From Bacteroidales bacterium (GTDB lineage Bacteria; Bacteroidota; Bacteroidia; Bacteroidales; FEN-979): DNA of 64,000 nucleotides. Where the stretch lies: positions 1 through 64,000 of the forward strand of contig JAQWBQ010000004.1 in NCBI GenBank assembly GCA_028706295.1, read 5' to 3'. Below the pieces are notes generated by a model that saw only the letters and a program-made list of their open reading frames with translations, made no database searches and had not been told where the DNA came from. Shown here piece by piece: positions 52,621-60,667 of this stretch. Position 1 is the first letter of the stretch. Each line of letters opens with the position of its first letter. Both the position numbers and the translations under genes were made by a program.

Positions 52621-54039
52621 TTATCTGATTGTGTGTATCTTAATAAAATTGGTGCCTCCCGGCTTGTGCGCCGGTACCCCCCCAAGTAGGATAATTTTAT
52701 CGCCGGGGGTAATCAGATTTCGGGTAAGGAGATTCTGCTCCGTTACTGAAACCATCTCTTCGAAACTGTCCGGGTGGTCCTCGATAAGGATGGGTCGGAT
52801 CCCCCACAACAGGTTAAGGGCGTGATAAACATTCCGGTGCGCGGTGAGTGCGTAAATTGGAACGACAGGCTTCTCGGAGGCGACAAACTGGGCACTTCTT
52901 CCGCTAGCCGTGAGAACAACAATACAAGCCGGATTCATGACCTTGGCGATCTGGTTTGCCGACCGGCTGAGCGCCGTGATTTCAGTGTGGTCATCAGGAG
53001 GATAAGTCCTGAAATCAATTTTTTCTTCCACTTCCCGGGCAATCCGCGCCATCATTTCCACTGCCTTCCCCGGGAAAGCTCCCATGGCTGTCTCTCCGGA
53101 GAGCATAATGGCATCGGTACCATCGATTATGGCATTTGCCACATCGCTTGCTTCAGCGCGGGTTGGCCGCGGCTCATGGATCATACTTTCGAGCATCTGT
53201 GTCGCGGTGATGACAGTCTTTCCTTTTTGGTTACACAACCCGATGATCTGTTTCTGAAGCATGGGTACCCGCTCCGGACTTATTTCAACTCCGAGATCGC
53301 CCCTCGCTACCATGATCCCGTCGACCACCCCCACGATCTCCTCAAGGTGGTCGATGGCCTGTGGTTTTTCGATCTTTGCAATAATGGGCTTTATGAAACC
53401 TTTATCGGTGATATGTTTGCGGAGAATCAGAACATCTTCGGCCGTCCTCACGAAACTGAGCGAAATCCAATCCACATCCTGGCTGAGTCCGAATTCGAGA
53501 TCCTGGATGTCCTTATCGGTCATGGCTGGTAATCTTAAATTCAGATTCGGGAAATTGACTCCTTTCCGGTCTGTCAGAACGCCTCCTTCGGTGACGCTGC
53601 AGATCACATTCCGGTCAACGATCTCCTCCACCCTGAGTTCAAAAAGGCCGTCCGCAAGCAATACCTGCATTCCTGGCAGCGCTTCAGCAAAGAGAAAAGG
53701 ATAATCGATCGGAACAGAATCAGGGCTCTGGTCGTAATCCCCAACCGGTACGAGCCTGATCCGTGTTCCCAGCGTCAGTTCAATCTTTCCCTGGGGTAAG
53801 ATACCTACCCTGATCTTGGGCCCCTGAAGATCCTGGAGAATGGTAACCGGTTTGTTTAACTCCCCTGAAATGGCTCTCAGGTGACTGATGACCCTGGCAT
53901 GACTTTCATAACTTCCGTGAGAAAAATTTAAACGTGCTACATCCATGCCGTTTTCAATAAGAATACGGATCATCTCCGGCGTCGATGTCGCCGGTCCTAG
54001 AGTAGCCACTATTTTAGTGCGCCTCAGCCAGTTTTGCAT
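52621..54039 (-). CDS. pyk: Pyruvate kinase
   Basis: A 472-residue glycolytic enzyme making pyruvate and ATP from phosphoenolpyruvate and ADP. The sequence shows RRTKIVATLGPATS, NFSHGSYESH, the B domain, IMVARGDLGVEI, and the substrate motif MLSGETAMG. The C-terminal effector domain is complete. An AAAGGA ribosome site lies just before the ATG at 54039; the longer frame from 54060 would place it inside the gene. It is one of the few obvious central-carbon genes here besides transketolase. Confidence 0.96.
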   Translation of the reverse strand: MQNWLRRTKIVATLGPATSTPEMIRILIENGMDVARLNFSHGSYESHARVISHLRAISGELNKPVTILQDLQGPKIRVGILPQGKIELTLGTRIRLVPVGDYDQSPDSVPIDYPFLFAEALPGMQVLLADGLFELRVEEIVDRNVICSVTEGGVLTDRKGVNFPNLNLRLPAMTDKDIQDLEFGLSQDVDWISLSFVRTAEDVLILRKHITDKGFIKPIIAKIEKPQAIDHLEEIVGVVDGIMVARGDLGVEISPERVPMLQKQIIGLCNQKGKTVITATQMLESMIHEPRPTRAEASDVANAIIDGTDAIMLSGETAMGAFPGKAVEMMARIAREVEEKIDFRTYPPDDHTEITALSRSANQIAKVMNPACIVVLTASGRSAQFVASEKPVVPIYALTAHRNVYHALNLLWGIRPILIEDHPDSFEEMVSVTEQNLLTRNLITPGDKIILLGGVPAHKPGGTNFIKIHTIR

Positions 54040-54113
54040 TTTGTCCTTTGTTTGGAACACGAAGTTAATAAAAGCGTTGAGCCCGGAACCATTATTTTCA
54101 TGTTATAGCATGC

Positions 54114-55505
54114 CTATAATAAAATGGTCTCTCCGTACATGGGCAAGATGGGTTTGAGCCCGTAACGATGCCGGATCAGATCAGCAAAAACCTCTCTGGC
54201 GTGATCTTCACCGTGGGTCAGAACGACTCTGGGACGGGCAGGCGCAATGGCATTGAACCATTTGAGCAATTCGGTTTGTCCTGCATGTGCGCTGAATCCT
54301 CCCAATTTGTGAATCTGAGCCCTGACCCGGATTGTCTCTCCGAAAATTCTGACAGATCTCCTTCCATCGACAAGTTGACGCCCCAGTGTCCCTTCGGCCT
54401 GGTATCCTACGATCAACACAGAGGTTTCGGGTCTATACAGATTGTGGCGTAAATGGTGCTGTATCCTTCCTGCGTTGCACATTCCCGATCCCGCGATGAT
54501 CATACAAGGACCTTTAATATCATTTAACCTCCTTGATTCCTCGGGCGTTGGGGTCGGCCGTATGTAACCTTTATCCCGCTCCATTGCCCCGGAATTTAAG
54601 AACTTCAGCATCTCATCGTCAAAAAGTTCCGGGTGATCCATATAGATTCTGGAGGCTTCAATGGCCATCGGACTGTCGATGTAAATGGGAAACCTTGGAA
54701 GTTCTCCTTTTATAAATGCTTGCTCCATGTAATAAATCAGGTCCTGGGTGCGGCCGATCGCAAAAGAAGGAACAAGTATCTTTCCACCCGTCTGGATGGC
54801 ATTCCGGATGATTTCAACCGCTTCTTCAAGGGTATCATCCAGGGGTTTGTGATCCCTGTCGCCATAGGTCGTCTCCAGGATCAGCATATCCGCCTCAGTG
54901 AAAGGTTCCGGATCTCTCACGATGGGCATTCCACGTCCGCCAAGATCACCGGAAAAGATCACTGTTTTATTACTTCCTTTCTCTTTGACCTGCAACAAAA
55001 TACTCCCTGATCCCAGGATGTGGCCTGCTTCATCAACTGTAATATGCATCCCTTTTGTGATCGGAAACTTCTTGTGGTAGGGCATTGGCTGCATTTGCCG
55101 GATTACAGCTTCCACATCCTCCTTGTCAAATGAGGCAACCACGCCGGGTTTTCCCTGACGGGCCAGCATCCGGTTCAATTTTTCAAGGTCACTGTTCTGA
55201 ACTTTCAGTGAATCCTTCAGGATCAGTTCCGTGAGATCGATGGTGGCAGGGGTTCCGTAAATGGGTCCCTTATAACCTGCCCTGACCGCAAGGGGTAACC
55301 TTCCGCAATGATCCAGATGGGCATGGGTAAGTACAATAGCGGATAAATCTTCATAATTGACCGGTGGGGCCGACTTATTTGCCTTCTCTGCCTCCTTACC
55401 TCCCTGGAACATGCCGCAATCTACCAGGATGTTACCTGCTGTAGATTCGCAATGATAAGATGTACCCGTAACGCCACCTACCGCCCCGTAAAATGATATT
55501 TTCAT
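54114..55505 (-). CDS. Beta-CASP metallo-beta-lactamase RNA hydrolase (CPSF-73-like)
   Basis: A 463-residue enzyme. The MBL metal motif THAHLDHCG, GSGSILLQV, FSGDLGG and the late PAVVLTHGEDHAREV-type region (here VLTHGEDHARE) are intact, and the beta-CASP motifs (FAIGRTQDL, IDSPMA, and GSGMCNAGRI) follow. Relatives act as RNA endonucleases or exonucleases, and are close to archaeal and eukaryotic CPSF-73. The start at 55505 gives the family's N-terminus MKISFYGAVGGVTG. It is a single-gene unit between pyruvate kinase and tRNA-Val. Confidence 0.9.
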   Translation of the reverse strand: MKISFYGAVGGVTGTSYHCESTAGNILVDCGMFQGGKEAEKANKSAPPVNYEDLSAIVLTHAHLDHCGRLPLAVRAGYKGPIYGTPATIDLTELILKDSLKVQNSDLEKLNRMLARQGKPGVVASFDKEDVEAVIRQMQPMPYHKKFPITKGMHITVDEAGHILGSGSILLQVKEKGSNKTVIFSGDLGGRGMPIVRDPEPFTEADMLILETTYGDRDHKPLDDTLEEAVEIIRNAIQTGGKILVPSFAIGRTQDLIYYMEQAFIKGELPRFPIYIDSPMAIEASRIYMDHPELFDDEMLKFLNSGAMERDKGYIRPTPTPEESRRLNDIKGPCMIIAGSGMCNAGRIQHHLRHNLYRPETSVLIVGYQAEGTLGRQLVDGRRSVRIFGETIRVRAQIHKLGGFSAHAGQTELLKWFNAIAPARPRVVLTHGEDHAREVFADLIRHRYGLKPILPMYGETILL

Positions 55506-55542
55506 AGCCGGAATATTTGTTTCGTTTTCTAAAATCAGCGGA

Positions 55543-55550
55543 TAAAGGTA
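55543..55550 (-). promoter_or_regulatory. Possible -7 box (TACCTTTA) for the beta-CASP gene
   Basis: TACCTTTATC on the minus strand, 37 bases before the ATG at 55505; the final A in place of G makes it a weaker match. Confidence 0.35.
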
Positions 55551-55690
55551 CAAATTTCGGAAATCGTCACCTGATTTTAATGTTCGGTGCCGGTTTCAAT
55601 GAATCGCATATGGAAGTTCACTTCCGACTTTTATGACGGGTAAAGAGTGAAAAACGACCGGTGTGGAAAAATGAATGGCTTGAAAAAAAA

Positions 55691-55708
55691 ATGCCCGCTC
55701 AGGGGCAT
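55691..55708 (-). terminator. Intrinsic terminator after tRNA-Val
   Basis: On the minus strand ATGCCC, six-base loop, GGGCAT, then a run of T (nine in all). It starts about 22 bases after the 3' end of tRNA-Val. Confidence 0.8.
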
Positions 55709-55730
55709 CTGCCGGATCCGCTTGGAATCC

Positions 55731-55808
55731 TGGTGGGATGTGAGGGATTCGAACCCACGACCCCCGCCCTGTCAAGGCGATGCTCTAAACCAACTGAGCT
55801 AACATCCC
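55731..55808 (-). tRNA. tRNA-Val (GAC), CCA encoded
   Basis: Minus strand. Acceptor stem GGGATGT pairs with ACATCCC, D-arm GCTC/GAGC, anticodon loop TTGACAG with anticodon GAC (Val, GTC codons), T-arm GTGGG/CCCAC with TTCGAAT. The discriminator A is followed by a genomic CCA, unlike the other five tRNAs in this window. The plus strand shows GTC, which could be misread as tRNA-Asp. Confidence 0.93.
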
Positions 55809-55817
55809 GTGGGACTG

Positions 55818-55825
55818 CAAAATTA
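55818..55825 (-). promoter_or_regulatory. -7 box (TAATTTTG) for tRNA-Val
   Basis: TAATTTTGCAG on the minus strand, nine bases before the mature 5' end of tRNA-Val. Confidence 0.6.
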
Positions 55826-55991
55826 TAAAAAATTTTCATTTCTCATAAATTCATTCATCGTTCATAAATCGGAAGTCATGTTAAATCGTAAACAGAAGTT
55901 TTTTAAAACAAACCAGGTTTTACAAACCCTGAGTTTATCCAGTGTTTCATGAGTTATATCGAAAAAATCAACCATTTTTAACATTATTATC

Positions 55992-55999
55992 TATTTTTG
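55992..55999 (+). promoter_or_regulatory. -7 box (TATTTTTG) for the DPP4 gene
   Basis: TATTTTTGAA, 39 bases before the ATG at 56039, in the ~230-base gap after tRNA-Val. The rest of the gap is AT-rich without a recognised element. Confidence 0.45.
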
Positions 56000-56038
56000 A
56001 AAGCAAAATCGCACCAAATTCTTTAATTTAAAGACATC

Positions 56039-58270
56039 ATGAAACATTCTGTAACATCATTTTGTGGTTTAATGTTTATACTGCTTTTCCAGGCCACCGG
56101 GTTAGCCCAGGAAGAAAAGAAGCCAATAACACTTGAGGATATTTTTAAGAATCGGAAGTTTGCTTCAAAAGGCATTGCCGGAATGCAATCACTGCGCGAT
56201 GGTGTTCATTATTGTCAGTTGAAGAAGGATAGTTTGAATTACTATGATTATGAAACTGGAAACTTTGCAGGAACCCTGGTCACTTCCCGACAATTGATTC
56301 CGGCGGACGATACCTTGCCTTTGCCTCTTGCCGGCTTTGAATTCAGTGAGGATGAGAACCTTATGCTGTTTGCAAAAGACGAGGAACCTATTTACCGCCG
56401 TTCTTCCAAAGCCTGGTACTATGTTTATAACAGAAAAACAGGAACACTTGCACCGGTTTCAGACAAAGGGAAGCAACGGCTGGCCACCTTTTCACCTGAT
56501 GGATCCAAAATTGCTTTTGTCAGGGATAATGACCTCTTCATTAAAGACCTCACGATCGGATTAATGAATATGGGAGGAAAACAAACTTCCGACCGGAGTG
56601 GCATTGAGTATCGGATTACGAATGATGGTAAACAAAATGAAATTATCAACGGAGCCACCGATTGGGTATATGAGGAAGAATTTGAATTTTCAAAAGCATT
56701 TTGCTGGTCGCCAGATGGATCAAAAATTGCATTCTACCGGTTTGATGAAAGCAAGGTAAGGGAATATCAGCTGACATACTATGGCGAGCTGTACCCCGAT
56801 CAATACAAATATAAATATCCAAAAGCCGGTGAATCGAACTCTGTGGTCGGGATAAAAATTTTTGACCTGAAAACCCGTTCTGTTATCGATGTGGATCTGG
56901 GTAAGGTGCAGGATATCTATATTCCGCGGATCAAGTGGACTCAGGATCCCGGAACTCTTGCCCTTTACCGGATGAACCGCCATCAGAATACCCTGGATCT
57001 GATACTGGTCGAAGCTTCATCAGGAAAAACAAGGGTTATCTATCATGAGACAAACCCTTATTATATTGAGATTAATGATCATCTGACATTTTTAAAAAAT
57101 GACAGGGGTTTTATTCTTTCAAGTGAGAAAGACGGTTACCGGCATATTTATCATTTCGATTCATCGGGTAAGGAAATCTGTCAGATTACGCGGGGTAAAT
57201 GGGAAGTGACCGATTTTTACGGAGTCGATGAAGAACATGGCCTTGTCTATTATGCTTCTGCTGAAAACGCTCCGATGGACCGGGATGTTTATGTGGTCAA
57301 CCTGGATGGTTCCGGGAAAAGAAGGTTAACCAAGAAGCCGGGTACCAATTCTGCTGCCTTCAACGCAACTTACTCCTGTTATATTCAAAAATGGTCAGAT
57401 ATCAATACTCCTCCGGTTTACACCCTGAACAGCGCCGACGGAAAAGAAATAAGAATGTTGCAGGATAATGCAAGGCTGCGCGAGACCCTGGAATCCTATC
57501 AATTTTCCAGGGCTGAATTTGTGAAAATCCCGGCATCTGAAGGTATAGAGTTGAATGGCGTTGTCTTGAAACCATTTCAATTCGATCCGAAAAAGAAGTA
57601 CCCTGTGTTGTTTACGATATACGGCGGCCCAGGATCCCAGACGGTGCTGAATGCCTGGGGAACTTTTTCAGCCTGGAACCAGCTTTGCGCTCAGAATGGG
57701 ATTGTGGTTGTTTCGGTAGATAATCGCGGAACCGGAGGCCGCGGAGAGGCTTTTAAAAAATGCACCTATCTTCAGCTGGGAAAATATGAAACGCTGGATC
57801 AGGTGGATGCGGCAAAGTATTTTGGCTCTCTGGATTATGTGGATGGAAAGAGGATCGGAATGTGGGGATGGAGTTTCGGGGGCTATCTTACCCTCTCGTG
57901 CCTGACACGTGGTGCCGATTACTTCAGCTTTGGGATTGCGGTTGCACCGGTCACCAACTGGAAATATTACGATAATATTTACACGGAACGATTCATGCGG
58001 ACCCCAGCTGAGAATAATTCGGGGTACGAGGACAATTCACCCGTCAACCATGCTGCAGCGTTCAAGGGGACCCTATTGATGATTCATGGAATGGCCGACG
58101 ACAATGTACATCCCCAGAATTCCTACGATATGTTCACTGCACTTGTCGCCGCCGGGAAAAACTTTGATTCTGAATTTTACCCGAACAGCAATCATGGAAT
58201 ATACACGGGAAAAAACACTTCATTTCATCTTTACAGGAGGATGACCGATTATATCCTTAAAAACCTGTAA
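56039..58270 (+). CDS. Dipeptidyl peptidase IV-type serine peptidase (S9B)
   Basis: A 743-residue exported enzyme releasing N-terminal X-Pro dipeptides. After a signal peptide (SFCGLMFILLFQATGLAQ) comes an eight-bladed propeller domain (~50-480) with Glu212-214 in WVYEEEF, the pair that grips the substrate amino terminus, then the alpha/beta-hydrolase domain with Ser612 (GWSFGG), Asp687 (ADDN) and His719 (NHG). Family length and all catalytic residues are kept. Peptide use is common in Bacteroidota that live on protein. Confidence 0.95.
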   Translation: MKHSVTSFCGLMFILLFQATGLAQEEKKPITLEDIFKNRKFASKGIAGMQSLRDGVHYCQLKKDSLNYYDYETGNFAGTLVTSRQLIPADDTLPLPLAGFEFSEDENLMLFAKDEEPIYRRSSKAWYYVYNRKTGTLAPVSDKGKQRLATFSPDGSKIAFVRDNDLFIKDLTIGLMNMGGKQTSDRSGIEYRITNDGKQNEIINGATDWVYEEEFEFSKAFCWSPDGSKIAFYRFDESKVREYQLTYYGELYPDQYKYKYPKAGESNSVVGIKIFDLKTRSVIDVDLGKVQDIYIPRIKWTQDPGTLALYRMNRHQNTLDLILVEASSGKTRVIYHETNPYYIEINDHLTFLKNDRGFILSSEKDGYRHIYHFDSSGKEICQITRGKWEVTDFYGVDEEHGLVYYASAENAPMDRDVYVVNLDGSGKRRLTKKPGTNSAAFNATYSCYIQKWSDINTPPVYTLNSADGKEIRMLQDNARLRETLESYQFSRAEFVKIPASEGIELNGVVLKPFQFDPKKKYPVLFTIYGGPGSQTVLNAWGTFSAWNQLCAQNGIVVVSVDNRGTGGRGEAFKKCTYLQLGKYETLDQVDAAKYFGSLDYVDGKRIGMWGWSFGGYLTLSCLTRGADYFSFGIAVAPVTNWKYYDNIYTERFMRTPAENNSGYEDNSPVNHAAAFKGTLLMIHGMADDNVHPQNSYDMFTALVAAGKNFDSEFYPNSNHGIYTGKNTSFHLYRRMTDYILKNL

Positions 58271-58299
58271 TACACCGTCACATCAGAATAAAAAAAGAT

Positions 58300-58330
58300 T
58301 TGGAAATCAAGAAAAAGGATTGTAATTTTG
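58300..58330 (+). promoter_or_regulatory. Promoter of rpsU (TTG, 20 bp, TAATTTTG)
   Basis: TTG at 58300-58302 and TAATTTTG at 58323-58330 are 20 bp apart, a near-perfect match to the Bacteroidota consensus. The leader to rpsU is about 55 nt. Confidence 0.75.
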
Positions 58331-58390
58331 CAGTCCTTTTTCTGAAAACATCATTGAGTATTAACAATTAAAAGAAAGCGAGTACCAAGC

Positions 58391-58588
58391 ATGATTATCG
58401 TACCTGTTAAAGAAGGCGAAAGCATTGATAGATCGTTAAAAAAATTAAAGCGTAAATTCGAAAAGACCGGTGTGGTCAAAGAACTCCGCGAGCGTCAGAA
58501 ATACACCAAACCCTCGGTTAAAAACCGGGATGCGGTAAACCGTGCTATCTATATCCAGAAACTTCAGGACGCGGAAGCCGCAAAATAA
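58391..58588 (+). CDS. rpsU: 30S ribosomal protein S21
   Basis: A 65-residue basic protein. IIVPVKEGESIDRSLKKLKRKFEKTG is the family start (shown as IIVPVKEGESIDRSLKKL), followed by ELRERQKYTKPSV and KNRDAVNRAIY. S21 is added late to the small subunit near the anti-Shine-Dalgarno sequence. It leads a run with xerC and hpf, an order often seen in Bacteroidota. Confidence 0.95.
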   Translation: MIIVPVKEGESIDRSLKKLKRKFEKTGVVKELRERQKYTKPSVKNRDAVNRAIYIQKLQDAEAAK

Positions 58589-58657
58589 AAGTTTTACAGC
58601 AGGCGTTGATTTATGGGTAAATATTACTATATTTATCCATTGATTTTTTGATGGGCA

Positions 58658-59554
58658 TTGTTTCTTACTCGTTTTCAGGTGAAGGAACGCTTTCTGGCAC
58701 ATATCCAATTTGAAAAACGGTACTCTATCCACACCGTTACTGCTTACCGAACTGATCTTGACCAATTTTTTAAGTATATTTTAAGTCAATACGGCTCCGA
58801 ATCACTCTCCGGTATCAGCCATTTTATGATCCGTTCCTGGTTGGTAAGTTTGATAGATCAGAAAATTTCACCCAGATCGGTCTGCAGAAAGCTGACCACC
58901 CTGAAATCATTTTTCAGGTTTTGTCTTAAAGAAGGTGCACTTGAAACCAATCCCGTCTCAAAGATTACATCTCCTAAGACTTCCAAACGCTTGCCGGTAT
59001 TTGTTGAAAAGGAGAAAATGGCAAGACTTCTTGATCAGATTGATTTTAAACCGGGTTACAGTGGAATGAGAGACCGTTTGATCCTGGAAATGTTTTATAT
59101 GACCGGGATGCGCTTGTCGGAACTGATGAACCTTAAAGAACAGGATATTGACTTCACCCATCAAACAATTAAGGTCTTGGGTAAACGTAATAAAGAGCGC
59201 TTAATTCCGTTTAATCCTAAATTCAGTGAAACATTAAATACCTATCTTGACGGAAAGAAAACGACATTTGAAGGATGTGACCAATTCTTTCTTACGGATA
59301 AAGGAACGAAGATGTATCCACGACTCATATACAGCATCGTAAACAGATATTTATCACTGGTTACTACATCAGAGAAAAAAAGTCCGCATGTTTTACGACA
59401 CACCTTTGCCACACAGTTATTGGATGAAGGTGCTGAACTTAATGCGGTCAAAGAGCTTCTGGGTCATGCCAGTCTCGCTGCAACCCAGGTCTATACCCAT
59501 AATACTATTGAAAAGCTGAAACGAATATATAAACAAGCCCATCCAAAGGCATAA
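58658..59554 (+). CDS. Tyrosine recombinase of the XerC/XerD type
   Basis: A 298-residue recombinase resolving chromosome dimers. An N-terminal SAM-like core-binding domain (VTAYRTDLDQFFKYI) precedes the catalytic domain with the full set: Arg in TGMRLSELM, Lys in GKRNKERL, HVLRH, GHASLAATQ and Tyr in VYTH. The start is uncertain: TTG at 58658 gives family length, and GTG at 58679 is an alternative. The position between rpsU and hpf marks a housekeeping enzyme rather than a phage or element integrase. Confidence 0.9.
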   Translation: MFLTRFQVKERFLAHIQFEKRYSIHTVTAYRTDLDQFFKYILSQYGSESLSGISHFMIRSWLVSLIDQKISPRSVCRKLTTLKSFFRFCLKEGALETNPVSKITSPKTSKRLPVFVEKEKMARLLDQIDFKPGYSGMRDRLILEMFYMTGMRLSELMNLKEQDIDFTHQTIKVLGKRNKERLIPFNPKFSETLNTYLDGKKTTFEGCDQFFLTDKGTKMYPRLIYSIVNRYLSLVTTSEKKSPHVLRHTFATQLLDEGAELNAVKELLGHASLAATQVYTHNTIEKLKRIYKQAHPKA

Positions 59555-59557
59555 AAA

Positions 59558-59563
59558 AGGAGG
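59558..59563 (+). promoter_or_regulatory. Strong Shine-Dalgarno site (AGGAGG) before hpf
   Basis: AGGAGG sits five bases before the ATG at 59569. Such full sites are rare in Bacteroidota, where most genes in this window lack one. Confidence 0.7.
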
Positions 59564-59568
59564 TAGGA

Positions 59569-59868
59569 ATGAATGTAAAAATTAACTCTGTGCACTTTAA
59601 AGCCGATAAAAAGCTGGAAGCTTTTATCAATGAAAAACTGGATAAGCTTCAAACATTTTTTGACGGAGTCATCAGCAGTGAAGTGATCTTAAAACTGGAG
59701 AATTCCGAGACACGGGACAATAAAATCGCAGAAGTTAGGCTTAACATCAAAGGATACGATCTTTTTGCCAAGAAGGAATCCACCACTTTCGAAGGAGCTA
59801 TCGATCTGGCCGCAGAAGCACTTCGCCGTCAACTGGTAAAACATAAAGACAAGGTCCGGGGAATCTGA
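59569..59868 (+). CDS. hpf: Ribosome hibernation-promoting factor (short form)
   Basis: A 99-residue HPF/RaiA-type protein with NSVHFKADKKLEAFINEKLDKL and the FFDGVISSEVILKL strand (shown as VHFKADKKLEAFI and GVISSEVILKL). It binds idle 70S ribosomes and, in long forms, makes 100S dimers; this one lacks the C-terminal dimerising domain. It ends in front of a strong terminator, closing the rpsU-xerC-hpf unit. A full AGGAGG site precedes its start. Confidence 0.92.
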   Translation: MNVKINSVHFKADKKLEAFINEKLDKLQTFFDGVISSEVILKLENSETRDNKIAEVRLNIKGYDLFAKKESTTFEGAIDLAAEALRRQLVKHKDKVRGI

Positions 59869-59892
59869 CCAGGTACACAAAATGTCGTTTGG

Positions 59893-59930
59893 AAAGGAGT
59901 GGTTCCATGGAACCACTCCTTTCTTTTTTA
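59893..59930 (+). terminator. Terminator after hpf with perfect 30-nt palindrome
   Basis: A 15-bp stem (AAAGGAGTGGTTCCA and its complement) with no unpaired loop in the DNA, followed by TTCTTTTTTAT. It lies 25 bases after the hpf stop. It would work on both strands. Confidence 0.85.
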
Positions 59931-60018
59931 TAAATATCTGATAATGTGTACATTCAGAGTTCGGTACAGATTTTGTTTGAAAAAATGCCGTTTTTCTTGA
60001 AGTTATTTTCGAAAATCC

Positions 60019-60049
60019 TTGTTTAGTTTAGAAAAAGTTTATACTTTTG
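60019..60049 (+). promoter_or_regulatory. Promoter of the tRNA cluster (TTG, 20 bp, TACTTTTG)
   Basis: TTG at 60019-60021 and TACTTTTG at 60042-60049, 20 bp apart, 22 bases before the first tRNA. Confidence 0.75.
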
Positions 60050-60071
60050 CAGTCCTTTTTTAAAATAAAAT

Positions 60072-60144
60072 GCCGATGTAGCTCAGCTGGTAGAGCAGCT
60101 GATTTGTAATCAGCTGGTCGGCGGTTCGAATCCGTCCATCGGCT
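60072..60144 (+). tRNA. tRNA-Thr (TGT)
   Basis: Acceptor GCCGATG pairs with CATCGGC. D-arm GCTC/GAGC, anticodon stem GCTGA/TCAGC, anticodon loop TTTGTAA with TGT, T-arm loop TTCGAAT. Discriminator T; CCA is not encoded. First in the tRNA cluster. Confidence 0.95.
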
Positions 60145-60210
60145 CAGCACATCAAAAGTCTTAGGCTGAGATTCTTGTACAGGTTCTTTGAAAAGTTGTA
60201 AAGCATTATC

Positions 60211-60292
60211 GGGGAGATACCAGAGCGGTCAAATGGGGCAGACTGTAAATCTGTTGGCGCAGCCTTCGGAGGTTCGAATCCTTCTCTCCCCA
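60211..60292 (+). tRNA. tRNA-Tyr (GTA)
   Basis: Class II tRNA with a variable arm. Acceptor GGGGAGA pairs with TCTCCCC; anticodon stem CAGA/TCTG with loop CTGTAAA (anticodon GTA); the variable arm reads GCGCAGCCTTCG; T-loop TTCGAAT. Discriminator A, no encoded CCA. Confidence 0.95.
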
Positions 60293-60300
60293 CTGGTTAA

Positions 60301-60374
60301 GATGGCGATATGGTGATATGGTGAAAAAGATACTCAAATTAATTTTTACCATTTCACAATTTCACCATCTCACC
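60301..60374. repeat. Inverted pair of octamer repeat arrays (consensus GGTGAAAT)
   Basis: Between tRNA-Tyr and tRNA-Gly. The plus-strand arm (60301-60328) is three octamers, GGCGATAT-GGTGATAT-GGTGAAAA; the other arm (60343-60374), read on the minus strand, is GGTGAGAT-GGTGAAAT-TGTGAAAT-GGTAAAAA. The two arms can fold into a long hairpin. Confidence 0.7.
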
Positions 60375-60383
60375 TTCTGTTTC

Positions 60384-60456
60384 GCGGAAGTAGCTCATTT
60401 GGTAGAGCGGAAGCCTTCCAAGCTTCAGGTGGCGGGTTCGAGCCCCGTCTTCCGCT
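60384..60456 (+). tRNA. tRNA-Gly (TCC)
   Basis: Acceptor GCGGAAG pairs with CTTCCGC; D-arm GCTC/GAGC; anticodon stem GAAGC/GCTTC with loop CTTCCAA (anticodon TCC); T-loop TTCGAGC. Discriminator T; CCA is not encoded. Confidence 0.95.
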
Positions 60457-60509
60457 CAGAACAATATAATTTTCACACCCTCAACTCACACCCGATTCAC
60501 ACGCTGATT

Positions 60510-60581
60510 GCCTTTGTAGCTCAGGGGTAGAGCACTTCCTTGGTAAGGAAGGGGTCACCAGTTCAATTCTGGTCAAAGGCT
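60510..60581 (+). tRNA. tRNA-Thr (GGT)
   Basis: Acceptor GCCTTTG pairs with CAAAGGC; anticodon stem CTTCC/GGAAG with loop TTGGTAA (anticodon GGT); T-loop TTCAATT. Discriminator T, CCA is not encoded. It is the second threonine tRNA in the cluster. Confidence 0.94.
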
Positions 60582-60633
60582 CTGAGGATGGAAATCTTCC
60601 CGGTTTCCGTCTCTTTTATTGAATAAGAATCAA

Positions 60634-60659
60634 TTGTAATTAAACTTTGTAATTAAACT
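60634..60659 (+). repeat. Tandem 13-bp direct repeat just before tuf
   Basis: TTGTAATTAAACT twice without a break, ending eight bases before the tuf ATG. It covers the expected leader or ribosome-binding area of tuf. A 17-bp part of it recurs inverted after the gene. Confidence 0.75.
60635..60651 (+). repeat. Left arm of a 17-bp inverted repeat flanking tuf
   Basis: TGTAATTAAACTTTGTA; its exact reverse complement is at 61931-61947, so the two arms face each other across the tuf gene. Confidence 0.75.
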
Positions 60660-60667
60660 TTAATATC

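Noticed and set aside
55731..55808. tRNA-Asp (GTC)
   Set aside because: GTC is seen only on the plus strand; the tRNA folds on the minus strand, where the anticodon is GAC (Val).
58658..59554. A mobile-element integrase
   Set aside because: The recombinase sits in a housekeeping order (rpsU-xerC-hpf) with no att site, excisionase or cargo nearby, so it is read as a Xer protein.
60301..60374. A CRISPR array
   Set aside because: The repeat unit is only 8 bp, has no unique spacers and forms opposed arms; no cas genes occur.
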